Assembly (NCBI GenBank): GCA_964522635.1
Contig: CAZFWT010000017.1
Span: 1-26,507 of the forward strand
DNA from: JACGMN01 sp964522635
GTDB taxonomy: Archaea; Halobacteriota; Syntropharchaeia; Alkanophagales; Methanospirareceae
Length of the DNA stretch: 26,507 bases
Reading direction: 5' to 3'
The notes beneath the pieces are model-generated. The model did not search any database. It was given only the letters and a program-made list of their open reading frames with translations, and was not told where the DNA came from. The position numbers and the translations under genes were made by a program. Shown piece by piece: positions 7,521 through 14,414 of the stretch (its first letter is position 1; each line of letters opens with the position of its first letter).

Positions 7521-8432
7521 TCACCAACCGCGTACCTGCAAGAGCTCGCTTTCGGCCAGGGCGTTCACTTCAATGCCCTTCATCGGGTCACCCAGCCCTT
7601 TTGAGAGCTCAGCGAGCTTCTTCGCGTCGTCGTAGTTGTTGACCGCTTCCACGATCGCCGCGGCCATTCGTGCCGGGTTCTGGGACTTGAAGATACCGGA
7701 ACCGACGAAGACACCGTCCGCACCGAGCTGCATCATGAGCGCGGCGTCCGCAGGTGTGGCCACGCCGCCTGCCGCGAAGTTCACGACCGGTAACCGCTGC
7801 AGCTTTGCCGTCTCCTGCACCAGCTCTACGGTGACTTTCAGCTCTTTCGCAATGTCGCGCAGCTCCTCCTCGTTCTTGCCCCTGAGTGCACGTATCTCAC
7901 CCATGATGAGCTTCATATGCCGAACCGCTTCCTTCACATCGCCCGTACCCGCTTCGCCTTTCGTTCGAACCATCGCCGCGCCTTCCTGGATACGCCGTAA
8001 CGCCTCGCCCAGGTCGCGGGCACCGCAGACGAAGGGCACGGTGAAGTCGCGCTTGTCCACGTGATGCGTGTCCACCGGCGTAAGCACCTCTGACTCGTCG
8101 ATCATATCAACGCCGAGTGCTTCGAGCACCTGCGCCTCTACAAAGTGTCCGATACGGCACTTTGCCATTACCGGGATCGTCACCGCATCAATGATCTCCG
8201 TGATCACCGCGGGGTCCGCCATGCGCGCCACGCCACCCGCCTTCCGGATGTCCGCGGGCACGGCATGCAAGGCCATCACGGCAATCGCACCGGCATCCTC
8301 TGCTATCCGCGCTTGCTCTGCACTCGTCACATCCATGATTACGCCACCCTTCTGCATGGCAGCGAATCCACGCTTCAGCAGCTCTGTGCCATGTCTCAGA
8401 TCCTCAATCACTATCTCTCGGTGCATGTTCAT
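7521..8432 (-). CDS. pdxS: Pyridoxal 5'-phosphate synthase lyase subunit PdxS
   Basis: The 303-residue protein is the synthase half of the DXP-independent PLP pathway. It condenses ribose 5-phosphate, glyceraldehyde 3-phosphate and ammonia. The (beta/alpha)8 family motifs are present: KGGVIMDVTSAEQARIAEDAG, MALHAVPADIRKAGG, the lysine-containing PVMAKCRIGHFVEAQ, MVRTKGEAGTGDV and the phosphate-binding GGVATPADAALMMQLGADG. The partner glutaminase PdxT is not in the window. The start has GGAG eleven bases upstream; a second ATG two codons on is also possible. Full length and intact. A TATA element at 8490-8497 is shared with the divergent trm-G10. Confidence 0.97.
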   Translation of the reverse strand: MNMHREIVIEDLRHGTELLKRGFAAMQKGGVIMDVTSAEQARIAEDAGAIAVMALHAVPADIRKAGGVARMADPAVITEIIDAVTIPVMAKCRIGHFVEAQVLEALGVDMIDESEVLTPVDTHHVDKRDFTVPFVCGARDLGEALRRIQEGAAMVRTKGEAGTGDVKEAVRHMKLIMGEIRALRGKNEEELRDIAKELKVTVELVQETAKLQRLPVVNFAAGGVATPADAALMMQLGADGVFVGSGIFKSQNPARMAAAIVEAVNNYDDAKKLAELSKGLGDPMKGIEVNALAESELLQVRGW

Positions 8433-8489
8433 TCAAACTTTCTCTCCTGTCGCTTTCCGCACGTTGCGCGTTGATCTCTCTATACGATC

Positions 8490-8497
8490 TTTATATA
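8490..8497. promoter_or_regulatory. Shared TATA element between pdxS and trm-G10
   Basis: TTTATATA at 8490-8497 matches the archaeal TATA consensus on the plus strand and reads as TATATAAA on the minus strand. On the plus side it would start RNA about 15 bases before the trm-G10 ATG at 8534. On the minus side it would give a leader of roughly 35 bases to pdxS at 8432. It is the only good box in this 101-base gap, so both genes may use it. Confidence 0.5.
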
Positions 8498-8533
8498 GTA
8501 CAGTAAACGCTTTTCCGTTTAAAAAGATTCAAA

Positions 8534-9607
8534 ATGCAGCTCGCATTTGAGTTCTCGGGTGAACACGAGACACTACCCCGAGCGGAGCTGCTCGCATCCT
8601 TGGACGCATTGCGCATCCGCTACACGGTAAAACTCGTCAAAGGCCGAATCTTCGTGATCGAAGCGCAACTCGCACCTGAAAGTGCAAAACTCGTCGAATT
8701 AGCATGCCGCCTGAGTATGACGCACCAGGTGTACGAGGTGCTCGGCCAGTGTGGGCTGCATGATCGCGAGCTTCTGACCCTGGTTGAGAGCACGGATTTA
8801 GTGTCGGTGATGGGCACGGGACGCACCTTCGCCGTATGCGTCCATTTCATGGCGCAGAATCGGCTCTACCCCGATCGCCAGGCGTTACTCAAGGCGGTCG
8901 GCGAGTGCATCGCGCGAAACGGTTATGCCGTGGACCTCAAATGGCCGGCGAAGACCTTCGTGCTCCTCTTCACCGCGGATGCCTGCTTCTTTTGTGCGCG
9001 CGTGTGGAAGATCGATAAGCGGCAATTTGGCGATAAGCGACCGCATGCACGACCCTTCTTCTTACCCGGCGTCATCATGCCAAAGGTCGCCCGTGCAATC
9101 GTCAATCTCAGTGGTATTCGAGCAGCTGAACGCTTGCTCGACCCGTTCTGCGGTACCGGTGGAATTGTCCTTGAGGGTGCAATGGTGGGCGCGCGCGTCG
9201 TGGGCGCGGACATCCAGCGGAAGATGGTCTATGGTGCGCAGAAGAATATGGCATTCTTCAGTGCGCCGTGTGAGCTCGTCATGAGCGACGCAACATGGCT
9301 GCCCCTGAGGTGTGAGAGCGTAGACGCGGTCGTCACTGATCTGCCGTACGGGCGGGCCTCCGTTGTAGCGGGCTCGGACATCCCGGACGACGAAGACGCG
9401 CGCGCCGAATACCTCGCTCGGTTGTATGAGGCTGCGATGGTCGAGATCCACCGCGTGCTGAAGCCTGGTAAGAGAGCGGTCGTGGTCTCGAATTTGCCCT
9501 CGTTACCTGCTCTTACGCGCGGGATGGGGTTCCTGCTCTGTGACGAGCACTCCTATCGCGTGCATAAAAGCCTGACCCGGTACATCACGGTGCTGGAGAA
9601 GGCATGA
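8534..9607 (+). CDS. tRNA (guanine(10)-N2)-methyltransferase, THUMP plus Rossmann methylase (Trm-G10/Trm11 type)
   Basis: The 357-residue protein has an N-terminal THUMP-type RNA-binding half (about residues 1-160) and a C-terminal SAM-dependent methylase. The SAM motif is LLDPFCGTGGIVLEG (residues 201-215) and the catalytic motif is TDLPYGR (268-274), the (D/N)xPY form used for exocyclic amines. RPHARPFFLPGVIMP links the halves. This layout is that of archaeal Trm-G10, which methylates G10 of tRNA on N2. No good ribosome site precedes the ATG at 8534; the short leader suggests a nearly leaderless mRNA. I am confident of the family and fairly confident of the G10 target. Confidence 0.9.
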   Translation: MQLAFEFSGEHETLPRAELLASLDALRIRYTVKLVKGRIFVIEAQLAPESAKLVELACRLSMTHQVYEVLGQCGLHDRELLTLVESTDLVSVMGTGRTFAVCVHFMAQNRLYPDRQALLKAVGECIARNGYAVDLKWPAKTFVLLFTADACFFCARVWKIDKRQFGDKRPHARPFFLPGVIMPKVARAIVNLSGIRAAERLLDPFCGTGGIVLEGAMVGARVVGADIQRKMVYGAQKNMAFFSAPCELVMSDATWLPLRCESVDAVVTDLPYGRASVVAGSDIPDDEDARAEYLARLYEAAMVEIHRVLKPGKRAVVVSNLPSLPALTRGMGFLLCDEHSYRVHKSLTRYITVLEKA

Positions 9608-9683
9608 GCGGATCTTTTATGTTTCGCGGTGCAGATAGATAATGAAACTGAAGGGGAAAAATAACGGAAGGGTGATAGATAAA

Positions 9684-9971
9684 ATGAGAGTTCGGTTGCC
9701 GAATGGCACGGAAGTAGAAGCGATGAATGTAGACTTCGAGACGGTGAAGGAGGATTGGAACGAATACAAGCTGAAGGACGGGACGATCTTGAAGTTCAAG
9801 ACGGTGGTCAGTAATGTCATTCGTACTGAGAATTACGACCCAATGACCGGAGATCCCGTGTATCACGTGCGATCCACCAACATCCTGCGCGCAAATGTGC
9901 CGAACGAGCTGAAGCGCTTGCCTGCTTCGCGGAAGGCAGGTGCGGCAGATGAAGGCGTGGAGGTCGGCTAA
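9684..9971 (+). CDS. Small uncharacterised protein, probable beta-rich domain
   Basis: I do not recognise a named family. The 95 residues begin MRVRLPNGTEVEAMNVDFE and alternate charged and hydrophobic residues in short strands (YKLKDGTILKFKTVVSNVIR, YHVRSTNILRANV), suggesting a small beta barrel. The tail is Ala/Gly-rich and probably disordered. I chose 9684 because GGAAGGGTGAT lies seven bases upstream. The frame is also open to an ATG at 9642, which has no such site but lies about 25 bases after a TATA-like TTTTATG, so a 109-residue form from a leaderless mRNA is possible. It sits between trm-G10 and the convergent trm56, so a link to RNA metabolism is only a guess. Confidence 0.75.
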   Translation: MRVRLPNGTEVEAMNVDFETVKEDWNEYKLKDGTILKFKTVVSNVIRTENYDPMTGDPVYHVRSTNILRANVPNELKRLPASRKAGAADEGVEVG

Positions 9972-9982
9972 CCGCTAATTTA

Positions 9983-10528
9983 TTATTCTTCCTCTTTTAC
10001 CACGACCTCTTTCCCTCGCCTGCTCGGCACGATCTCCAGCTCGGCATGCTCAAATCGTGCCGTTAACTCCTGGCCGCGCTGCAAACGATCGAGGAATATC
10101 GCGAGCGCAGCGATCTCCGAGTGGGGTTGATTACCGATCGCAATGTTCCAGTCGGCGGTTTCGTAGACTTCAAACGGGACCTTTTCCGCGCCCACAACGA
10201 CCAGTACCGGCGTGCGCTCAGCTTCTGCAGCTTCCCGTATCTCATCGATCACCTCGTGGAGGTTCGCGCCGTACATGGTGAGATGACAGACCTTACCGCC
10301 CGCTTGTTGCCATCTTCTGAGCTCGTCTCGCCAGCGCACGCCGGTTTTGACGAAGAACTCACCGCCCCAGCGTTTCGCTACGCGCGTGATGCTGCGCTCG
10401 ACGCCTTTATCCTCCGCGGCGAGGAGCAACCCCTGTGCACCCAATGCGCGGCTCACCAGGCCGATATGCGTGGTCACACGTTTATCGCGCTCCAGACGAT
10501 GTCCCAATCGCAGCACGACGATCTCCAT
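9983..10528 (-). CDS. trm56: tRNA (cytidine(56)-2'-O)-methyltransferase Trm56
   Basis: The 181-residue protein matches archaeal Trm56, a SPOUT-fold enzyme that methylates the ribose of C56 in the tRNA T loop. The N-terminal EIVVLRLGHRLERDKRVTTH is diagnostic. THIGLVSRALGA, LTMYGANLHEVIDE and PVLVVVGAEKVPFEVYE with NIAIGNQPHSEIAALAIFLDRL form the knotted SAM site. The ATG at 10528 has GGAG seven bases upstream; an in-frame ATG at 10555 would add nine residues outside the family. It is convergent with the small protein ending at 9971 and divergent from the UDG-like gene. Some other archaea use a C/D guide RNA for C56, so a protein Trm56 here is a meaningful choice. Confidence 0.93.
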   Translation of the reverse strand: MEIVVLRLGHRLERDKRVTTHIGLVSRALGAQGLLLAAEDKGVERSITRVAKRWGGEFFVKTGVRWRDELRRWQQAGGKVCHLTMYGANLHEVIDEIREAAEAERTPVLVVVGAEKVPFEVYETADWNIAIGNQPHSEIAALAIFLDRLQRGQELTARFEHAELEIVPSRRGKEVVVKEEE

Positions 10529-10601
10529 TCTTATTCTCCACTTTTTGAAGAACATTCTGCTCGTAAAAGCTTTAAAGGGCTCGGTTCAAAGGCAAGGATA
10601 C
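10529..10601. promoter_or_regulatory. Short divergent promoter region between trm56 and the UDG-like gene
   Basis: The 73-base gap holds a palindromic AAGCTTTAAAG core at about 10567-10576. On the plus strand it is 25 bases before a start within a few bases of the ATG at 10602, implying a nearly leaderless mRNA. On the minus strand it could serve trm56 with a leader of about 15 bases. Confidence 0.35.
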
Positions 10602-11282
10602 ATGAAGCTAAGTCCCGGTAACGAAATAACGTGGAATCACCTGCAGGAAGAGATCAAGCGATGCATGAAGTGCGGTGCACTAGGTCTCAGTGGCGTCCAA
10701 TGCCCCGATGCGCGCGTGCCGGCGATCGCGCCGCGTGCTGTCAAACTGCTCTTCATCACCGAAGCGCCGCCATTGAATAGCCAGTCCTACTTCTTTAACG
10801 AGCGCGCGAACGATCGATTACGCGAGCGGCTGTTTGGCATTTTACGGGACGATGTCGGATTTCCGATCGAGACGTTAGCGGATTTTGTGGCTGCGGGCTT
10901 CTACCTCCTGCCCACGGTGAAATGCCCCTCGGCGCGCGAAGCGCACAATACCGCACCAGGTGGCAGCGTTATACCGCTCTGTGCAGACGCGCACCTCAGC
11001 CGCGAGCTCACGTCTATCAAGCCGGCGGGTATTTGTCTCCTCGGGCGGACAGCGCTACAGGGGTTCCTCGCACTCTGTGAGCAGGGGCACGTGCGTGCAC
11101 CGGACGCGTCGACGCTCACCAGGAACGTCTCCGACGTGGCAGGAACGTTGGTCGCGGCCGAACTTACGAAGACGAATCACACCGTCATGGTTATCCCCTC
11201 CTATTGGCCCACGAGACGGCATCGGAAATATCACGAGATTGGCGAGCACATTAAGCTGCTCATGGCTGCGATCGATTTTTAG
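10602..11282 (+). CDS. Uracil-DNA-glycosylase-superfamily protein with family-4-like iron-sulfur cysteines
   Basis: The 226-residue protein looks like a UDG-fold enzyme. C21-x2-C24, then C108 in LPTVKCPS and C127, reproduce the CxxC...KC...C layout that holds the [4Fe-4S] cluster in family 4/5 UDGs. The position of the GEAPG water-activating loop reads FITEAPPLNSQSYFFN, LLGRTALQGF fits the central strand-helix, and IPSYWPTRRH stands where HPS occurs in true UDGs. Both catalytic motifs are thus altered, so glycosylase activity is uncertain; a different damaged base or a non-enzymatic role is possible. I chose the ATG at 10602 because upstream residues overlap the trm56 promoter region and do not resemble the family. 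T-runs after the stop suggest termination. Confidence 0.75.
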   Translation: MKLSPGNEITWNHLQEEIKRCMKCGALGLSGVQCPDARVPAIAPRAVKLLFITEAPPLNSQSYFFNERANDRLRERLFGILRDDVGFPIETLADFVAAGFYLLPTVKCPSAREAHNTAPGGSVIPLCADAHLSRELTSIKPAGICLLGRTALQGFLALCEQGHVRAPDASTLTRNVSDVAGTLVAAELTKTNHTVMVIPSYWPTRRHRKYHEIGEHIKLLMAAIDF

Positions 11283-11300
11283 CGCAGTTTTTTACGCGGG
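11283..11300 (+). terminator. Probable T-tract terminator
   Basis: After the UDG-like gene the plus strand carries a TTTTT ending at 11280, over the stop region, and TTTTTT at 11288-11293. Archaeal RNA polymerase stops efficiently at such T-runs without a hairpin. The next gene begins at 11322. Confidence 0.4.
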
Positions 11301-11321
11301 AAAACAAACTGACTAGTAGCT

Positions 11322-11702
11322 ATGACCGAGCGCCCGTATCTCGTACCTGAGTCCTTCTTCCGGGTTCAGGATGACGTGCTCTTAAGAGGCAAGAAGAAGC
11401 TGAAGCTGGTCTGCATCGTCGAATCTGAGTTCGTGCAGCCTGAGGATTTGAAGGAGACGATCGAATCGCTCATTGAAGCGGGTCTCTCACGGCTCGAGAC
11501 GATGCGTGCGAATTTACTGATCATCGAGGACCTGCTCAGACGCGATGGGCGATTTGACGACCTTGCACACGATGTGGGGCGCTACCGGGAGATCGTCTTC
11601 AAAGAGTCGCGCTCGGTCCCGTTCACCATGATCGAGGCACGGGCGGTGATGACGACGATGCGGAAATGGCGGGCCATGATAGCGCGGCGATTAGCGGACT
11701 AN
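11322..11702 (+). CDS. Uncharacterised 125-residue helical protein whose stop falls at the assembly gap
   Basis: I do not recognise this protein. It starts MTERPYLVPESFFRVQDD, continues with a short strand (KLKLVCIVESEFV) and then long charged helices (LKETIESLIEAGLSRLETMRANLL, MTTMRKWRAMIARRLAD), so it may be an adaptor or DNA/RNA-associated protein. The last codon before the gap reads GAC followed by TA then N. The 55 bases before the gap are repeated after it and continue with TAG, so the gene most likely ends right here with 125 residues and is complete. No clear ribosome site precedes the ATG. It is followed by the convergent GMP synthase gene. Confidence 0.7.
11647..11701 (+). repeat. 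55-bp sequence duplicated across the assembly gap, copy 1
   Basis: These 55 bases, the 3' end of the 125-residue gene, recur exactly at 11802-11856, directly on the other side of the 100-N gap. Exact terminal identity of this length at both contig ends is what an unmerged assembly overlap looks like, so this is more likely an assembly artefact than a biological repeat. Confidence 0.9.
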
Positions 11703-11801
11703 NNNNNNNNNNNNNNNNNNNNNNNNNNNNNNNNNNNNNNNNNNNNNNNNNNNNNNNNNNNNNNNNNNNNNNNNNNNNNNNNNNNNNNNNNNNNNNNNNN
11801 N
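11702..11801. other. Assembly gap of 100 N
   Basis: Exactly 100 unknown bases, the usual placeholder for a gap of unknown size. Because the flanks overlap by 55 identical bases, the true sequence is probably continuous and the gap has no content of its own. Confidence 0.95.
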
Positions 11802-11856
11802 TGATGACGACGATGCGGAAATGGCGGGCCATGATAGCGCGGCGATTAGCGGACTA
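11802..11856 (+). repeat. 55-bp sequence duplicated across the assembly gap, copy 2
   Basis: Exact copy of 11647-11701. It begins at the first base after the Ns, continues with the likely true TAG stop (11855-11857), and leads on into the intergenic sequence before the GMP synthase gene. Confidence 0.9.
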
Positions 11857-11893
11857 GATAAGTGCTTATGAGACGATCTAGCACCCAAAGGGC

Positions 11894-12862
11894 TTAAACT
11901 GCTTCAATCGTCGATGGCGGCTTCCTGGTGATATTGTAAGTGACGCTGACGACGCCGGGCACGTCGCTCGTTATCCGATCTGCCAGGCGCTCCAGGGTCT
12001 CGTAGGGTAATCGCGTTGGTCGTCCCGTCTGCGCGTCGGAGCTCTCCCAGCAGCGTACTTCCACTTGCAGCCCGTAGTCGCGCTTGCCCGCGCGTACCCC
12101 GGTCACTTTATCCGCATGCAGAATCGCCAGATATTGGAACGCTCCCGTGGTTTGGAGTTCATCCTCAACGATCTGCGTCGCTTTGCGCACCACCGCGATG
12201 CGATCGGGCGTGACCTCACCGATGACGCGCGCGGCCAATGCGGGACCAGGGAACGGAGGTCGGTTGTAGATCGCCTCCGGGAGCCCGAGCGCCTTCCCCA
12301 CCAGTCGAACTGCGGGTTTTCGGAGCTGAATGACCGGCTCAATGACCTTGTAGCCGAATGTTGCTTGCGTATCGATCCCCAGTTGCTCGAGGATATTGTG
12401 CTGCCGCTTCACGCCCGCAACCGTCTCTTCAACGTCGGTGTAATTGGTGCCCTGAAGGAGATACTTCGCCCCGCTCTCCTTGACGAGCGTACCGAAGACC
12501 GCTTTGTAAAAGGTCTGTGTAATCGCTTCACGTTTCTCCTCAGGGTCGGTAAGCCCTTTGAGCGCGCCAAAGAACTGCGCTCGTGCGTCGAACAGCTCGA
12601 CCCGTATCCCCACCAGCTCCTTGAAGAGTGAGACGATGTGCTCGGGCTCGCCCTGTCGCATGATGCCATTCTCGATAAAGTACGTCTTCAAGCGACCGCC
12701 CAGTGCACGGTGCCCCAGCAGCGTCACGGTAGACGAATCGACCCCGCCGGAGAGCGCATTGATCGCGGTGCCACTGCAGACAATCGATCTGATTGCTTCG
12801 ACCTGCTCTGCAATGAACTGCTCGGGTTGCAACTCCTCGAGCGTGATCTCCTTAAGTGCCAT
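11894..12862 (-). CDS. guaAb: GMP synthase subunit B (ATP pyrophosphatase/dimerisation subunit)
   Basis: The 322-residue protein is the synthetase half of the split archaeal GMP synthase. It adenylylates XMP and accepts ammonia from the separate glutaminase GuaAa, which is not in this window. The PP-loop NALSGGVDSS is at residues 35-44. YLLQGTNYTDVEETVAG, KAVFGTLVKESGAKYLLQGT, the substrate segment YNRPPFPGPALAARVIGE and the C-terminal dimerisation end VSVTYNITRKPPSTIEAV are all present. A TATA-like CTTTATTA on the minus strand (12887-12894) would start RNA almost at the ATG, and no ribosome site is evident, so the mRNA may be leaderless. Full length and intact. Confidence 0.95.
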   Translation of the reverse strand: MALKEITLEELQPEQFIAEQVEAIRSIVCSGTAINALSGGVDSSTVTLLGHRALGGRLKTYFIENGIMRQGEPEHIVSLFKELVGIRVELFDARAQFFGALKGLTDPEEKREAITQTFYKAVFGTLVKESGAKYLLQGTNYTDVEETVAGVKRQHNILEQLGIDTQATFGYKVIEPVIQLRKPAVRLVGKALGLPEAIYNRPPFPGPALAARVIGEVTPDRIAVVRKATQIVEDELQTTGAFQYLAILHADKVTGVRAGKRDYGLQVEVRCWESSDAQTGRPTRLPYETLERLADRITSDVPGVVSVTYNITRKPPSTIEAV

Positions 12863-12886
12863 GAGTTTTAGATGGCACGGAAGCAG

Positions 12887-12894
12887 TAATAAAG
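12887..12894 (-). promoter_or_regulatory. Putative TATA box of guaAb
   Basis: Minus-strand CTTTATTA lies about 25-30 bases ahead of the ATG at 12862. The predicted start nearly coincides with the start codon, fitting a leaderless transcript. Confidence 0.4.
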
Positions 12895-12943
12895 CTTAAT
12901 AGTAAACGGTGTGCGAACGGATCGAAGCAGCAACCTTATCGGC

Positions 12944-13612
12944 TTACAAAGCACCTTCACCCACCGGCAACGTAAAACAGACCGTACAACCCGCCCCTTT
13001 CTCTGATTCAATCCATATCCGCCCGCCGTGCACCTCGATGATCCGTTTCACGATCGCAAGCCCTGCACCAGTCCCTTTGCTCTCCGGGTCCACCTTATAG
13101 AAGAGTTCGAAGACCTGCTCATGCTCACTCTTGTCGATGCCAATCCCGTTATCCTTGACGAAGAAGACCGTCTCTCTTCCGTCCTTACGATGACCAATCT
13201 CGATTTTTGGCTGTGGCTGGTCACCCCGGTACTTGACGCTGTTTCCTAAGGCACCAACATTGTATATGGTCACGTTAATATTTGGGCCGCCCAAGGCTAT
13301 CAGCCCGCCTGCAAGGAGCGCTCCAGAGCACAACGTCAGCATCCCACAGCCCAGCAAGAGAAGGTTGAATGAGCCTAATCTCACATAGCTTCGTGCTGAG
13401 AAGTATGTCACAACGAAAGGTGTGGCGGAGAGGAACACGGTGTTCAGTATGGGTAGCTAGAGGCGGCTCGAAGACTGCTCCGAGGTTCAACCTGACCAGA
13501 ATGGCGATGACGGCTAAGAAAACGAAAAAGGGCAGTACGCCAAGGCGTCTGAACACGTGCGAGTCAGACCTAAGGTTCCCGCAGAGGTCTTCACATCATA
13601 GTTCTTCTCCAT
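12944..13612 (-). pseudogene. Decayed membrane histidine kinase: two frameshifts and a large in-frame internal deletion
   Basis: The 3' part codes for a good HATPase end (DNGIGIDKSEHEQVFELFYKVD, GTGAGLAIVKRIIEVHGGR) nearly identical to the kinase at 14415-16334. Upstream the frame runs straight into hydrophobic helices (FNLLLLGCGMLTLCSGALLAGG, ending IYNVGALGNSVKYRG). The rest of the membrane sensor, any PAS domain, the phosphoacceptor His and most of the N-box are missing. Further upstream the membrane part continues in another frame (VFRRLGVLPFFVFLAVIAIL...FEPPL); the frames join near 13460 if one extra base is removed. A second shift lies near 13595, after a plausible MEKNY start at 13612. 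The longest intact stretch opens at a GTG (13438, 164 residues), which could still be made but could not autophosphorylate. Confidence 0.8.
13017..13069 (-). repeat. 53-bp segment identical to 14482-14534 (kinase G2 region), copy 1
   Basis: The stretch coding GAGLAIVKRIIEVHGGR in the decayed kinase is identical at DNA level, including all silent positions, to the corresponding part of the PocR kinase. The kinase at 1-1062 has the same protein stretch in opposite orientation with several base differences. This points to recent duplication or gene conversion. Confidence 0.85.
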
Positions 13613-13909
13613 GTTACGTTCACCACACCGTTTAGCCCTCCAGCGTTCCGTCAAGCCCACGAGAGCGCATTTTCCTGACCTCGTAAGATGCTTCTGTTGT
13701 GCAGCGTTATTCTCTATATCTGCACGAGGCGGTAATAATACACTTTTTTCCCTTATCCCTCCGCACTCTTCATATAAAAGCATATCCATTTCATTACTTT
13801 CCCTCCACCAAAGCACACATCTTTCTTATGTACACTATATTCATGAAATAGCGCTGGCGTTGCTGTACCAACTCCTGTATGAGTTGTTCCTTTGTTTTCT
13901 CGTCATCGT
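13613..13909. other. Intergenic region between decayed kinase and response regulator
   Basis: No reliable gene is visible in these 297 bases. A minus-strand CTTTTATATG at 13771-13780 is a good TATA box and could be the old promoter of the decayed kinase, with a leader of about 135 bases to 13612. The rest is AT-richer than the neighbours and may be degenerate sequence. Confidence 0.4.
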
Positions 13910-14374
13910 TCATCGCGCGCCACCGCCTAGTTCTTTCTCGGGCAGACTATTCTTTACCAGCCAATACGTGCTCAATTCGCGCAAGAGCTCGGAGAATTCA
14001 CCGAAGCCGAGCGGTTTTATCAGGTAACTGTTCGCATAGTTGCGATACGCGGTGACGACGTCATTTTCGCTCTCCGAGGAGGTGAGCACGACCACGGGAA
14101 TCGCCTTCAACGCTTCGGACTGCTTGATCGCCTTGAGCACCTCCTGGCCGTCGATGCGCGGTAGGCGCAGGTCAAGGAGCACCAGATCAGGGCGCGTGCT
14201 CATCTCCTGAGCGGCGTACTTCCCCGAATGGAAGAGGTAATCGAGCGCTTCCTGGCCGTCGTACGCTAGATGGATCTCAGCCCCCGGACACACTTCTTCG
14301 AGGATGCGCGTGATGAGCGTCGCATGCGCCTCATCATCTTCAATAAGCAAGATAGTACGAGCCTTCTTTTTCAT
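13910..14374 (-). CDS. Single-domain response regulator (Rcp1-like CheY family)
   Basis: The 154-residue protein is a lone receiver domain: acidic pair in LLIEDDEAHA (residues 10-17), phosphoacceptor Asp68 in LVLLDLRLPRIDG, Thr/Ser in VVVLTSSE, and Lys120 in YLIKPLGF. The extended loop around DYLFHSGKYAAQ is typical of the Rcp1 type that pairs with PAS/phytochrome-like kinases. No output domain is present, so it acts by protein contact or as a phosphorelay shuttle. The start at 14374 has GAGGTG five bases upstream; the frame extends further but into the kinase gene end. It is the last intact gene of the probable signalling operon, 40 bases after the PocR kinase, which is its likely partner. 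Confidence 0.93.
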   Translation of the reverse strand: MKKKARTILLIEDDEAHATLITRILEEVCPGAEIHLAYDGQEALDYLFHSGKYAAQEMSTRPDLVLLDLRLPRIDGQEVLKAIKQSEALKAIPVVVLTSSESENDVVTAYRNYANSYLIKPLGFGEFSELLRELSTYWLVKNSLPEKELGGGAR

Positions 14375-14414
14375 GGTGCACCTCGCACCGCTTCTTGAGC
14401 ATATTCCGAGGTAC

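Noticed and set aside
7433..7642. Small plus-strand frame after rpoK
   Set aside because: Most of it overlaps the end of pdxS antisense; no ribosome site and no recognisable domain.
11647..11856. The 55-bp direct repeat as attachment sites or a target duplication of an inserted element
   Set aside because: It abuts a 100-N placeholder on both sides exactly, and the repeated sequence is the end of a coding gene, which an assembly overlap explains better.
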